Shown: positions 63,610-63,656 of the stretch, piece after piece | Numbering within the stretch: the first letter of the stretch is position 1 | Layout of the letters: each line of letters begins with the position of its first letter | NCBI GenBank assembly: GCA_028281105.1 | Contig: JANQKQ010000056.1 | Span: forward strand, 1-63,656 | DNA: 63,656 bases | Origin: Rhizobiaceae bacterium | GTDB taxonomy: Bacteria > Pseudomonadota > Alphaproteobacteria > Rhizobiales > Rhizobiaceae | Direction of reading: 5' to 3' | The notes under the pieces: model-generated | Databases searched by the model: none | Told to the model about the DNA's origin: nothing | Seen by the model: only the letters and a program-made list of their open reading frames with translations | Translations under genes and position numbers: made by a program

Positions 63610-63656
63610 GCCGTTCAACAACCCCACTTCCGCATTTAACGACACTACGTCTTGAC

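Overview
The window is a piece of a high-GC alphaproteobacterial chromosome, most likely Hyphomicrobiales (rhizobia-like). I base this on gene families and arrangement: a GlxA-type regulator beside a dimethylglycine dehydrogenase-like gene, a DUF1194 gene, separate divergent mnmD and MnmC2-like genes, and palindromic intergenic repeats. No marker gene fixes the genus.

Positions 1-9.9 kb are the right end of an integrated mobile element. A tyrosine integrase (8556-9764) sits against the 3' end of a tRNA-Trp gene (9875-9950). Inward lie a CoiA-like nuclease gene, three small AT-rich genes for membrane proteins, a large membrane/coiled-coil protein, a HerA/DUF87-type conjugation ATPase and a replication-relaxation gene. 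The 3' end of an IS630-type transposase cuts off that last gene. The other end of the element lies left of the window.

Positions 10-25.6 kb are chromosomal core: an ArsR-type regulator with a metal-permease-like gene, a 46-aa ORF with its own terminator, a uridine-kinase-like gene, two tandem TTG-start class III cyclases, a GlxA regulator, DUF1194 and phosphodiester-glycosidase proteins, a dimethylglycine/sarcosine dehydrogenase-like enzyme, the split MnmC pair, tRNA-Tyr, tRNA-Gly, rlmB, a small secreted protein and tRNA-Thr.

Positions 25.8-52.6 kb are one catabolic regulon. Six near-identical 18-bp palindromes (consensus AATTTGTCCGGACAAATT) stand in front of its transcription units, and the only GntR/UTRA regulator of the window (39379-40107) lies inside it. 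The units are: GMC oxidoreductase; deacetylase/GAF/MmgE-PrpD; MaoC/acyl-CoA dehydrogenase/crotonase; MmgE-PrpD/AMP-ligase/amidase; family I CoA-transferase/GntR; HapK-like/SDR/CitE-like lyase/two CaiB-BaiF CoA-transferases; and a peptide-type ABC importer with SDR and GMC enzymes. CoA transfer, MaoC hydration and CitE cleavage together recall itaconate-type C5 dicarboxylate degradation, but the substrate is unknown.

Positions 52.8-63.6 kb hold a second unit: a LuxR-type regulator with a TPR-like N-terminal region, then an apparent operon of two permeases, a fused ABC ATPase, a hydantoinase/oxoprolinase-A protein, two DUF917 proteins and a substrate-binding protein, closed by a strong terminator.
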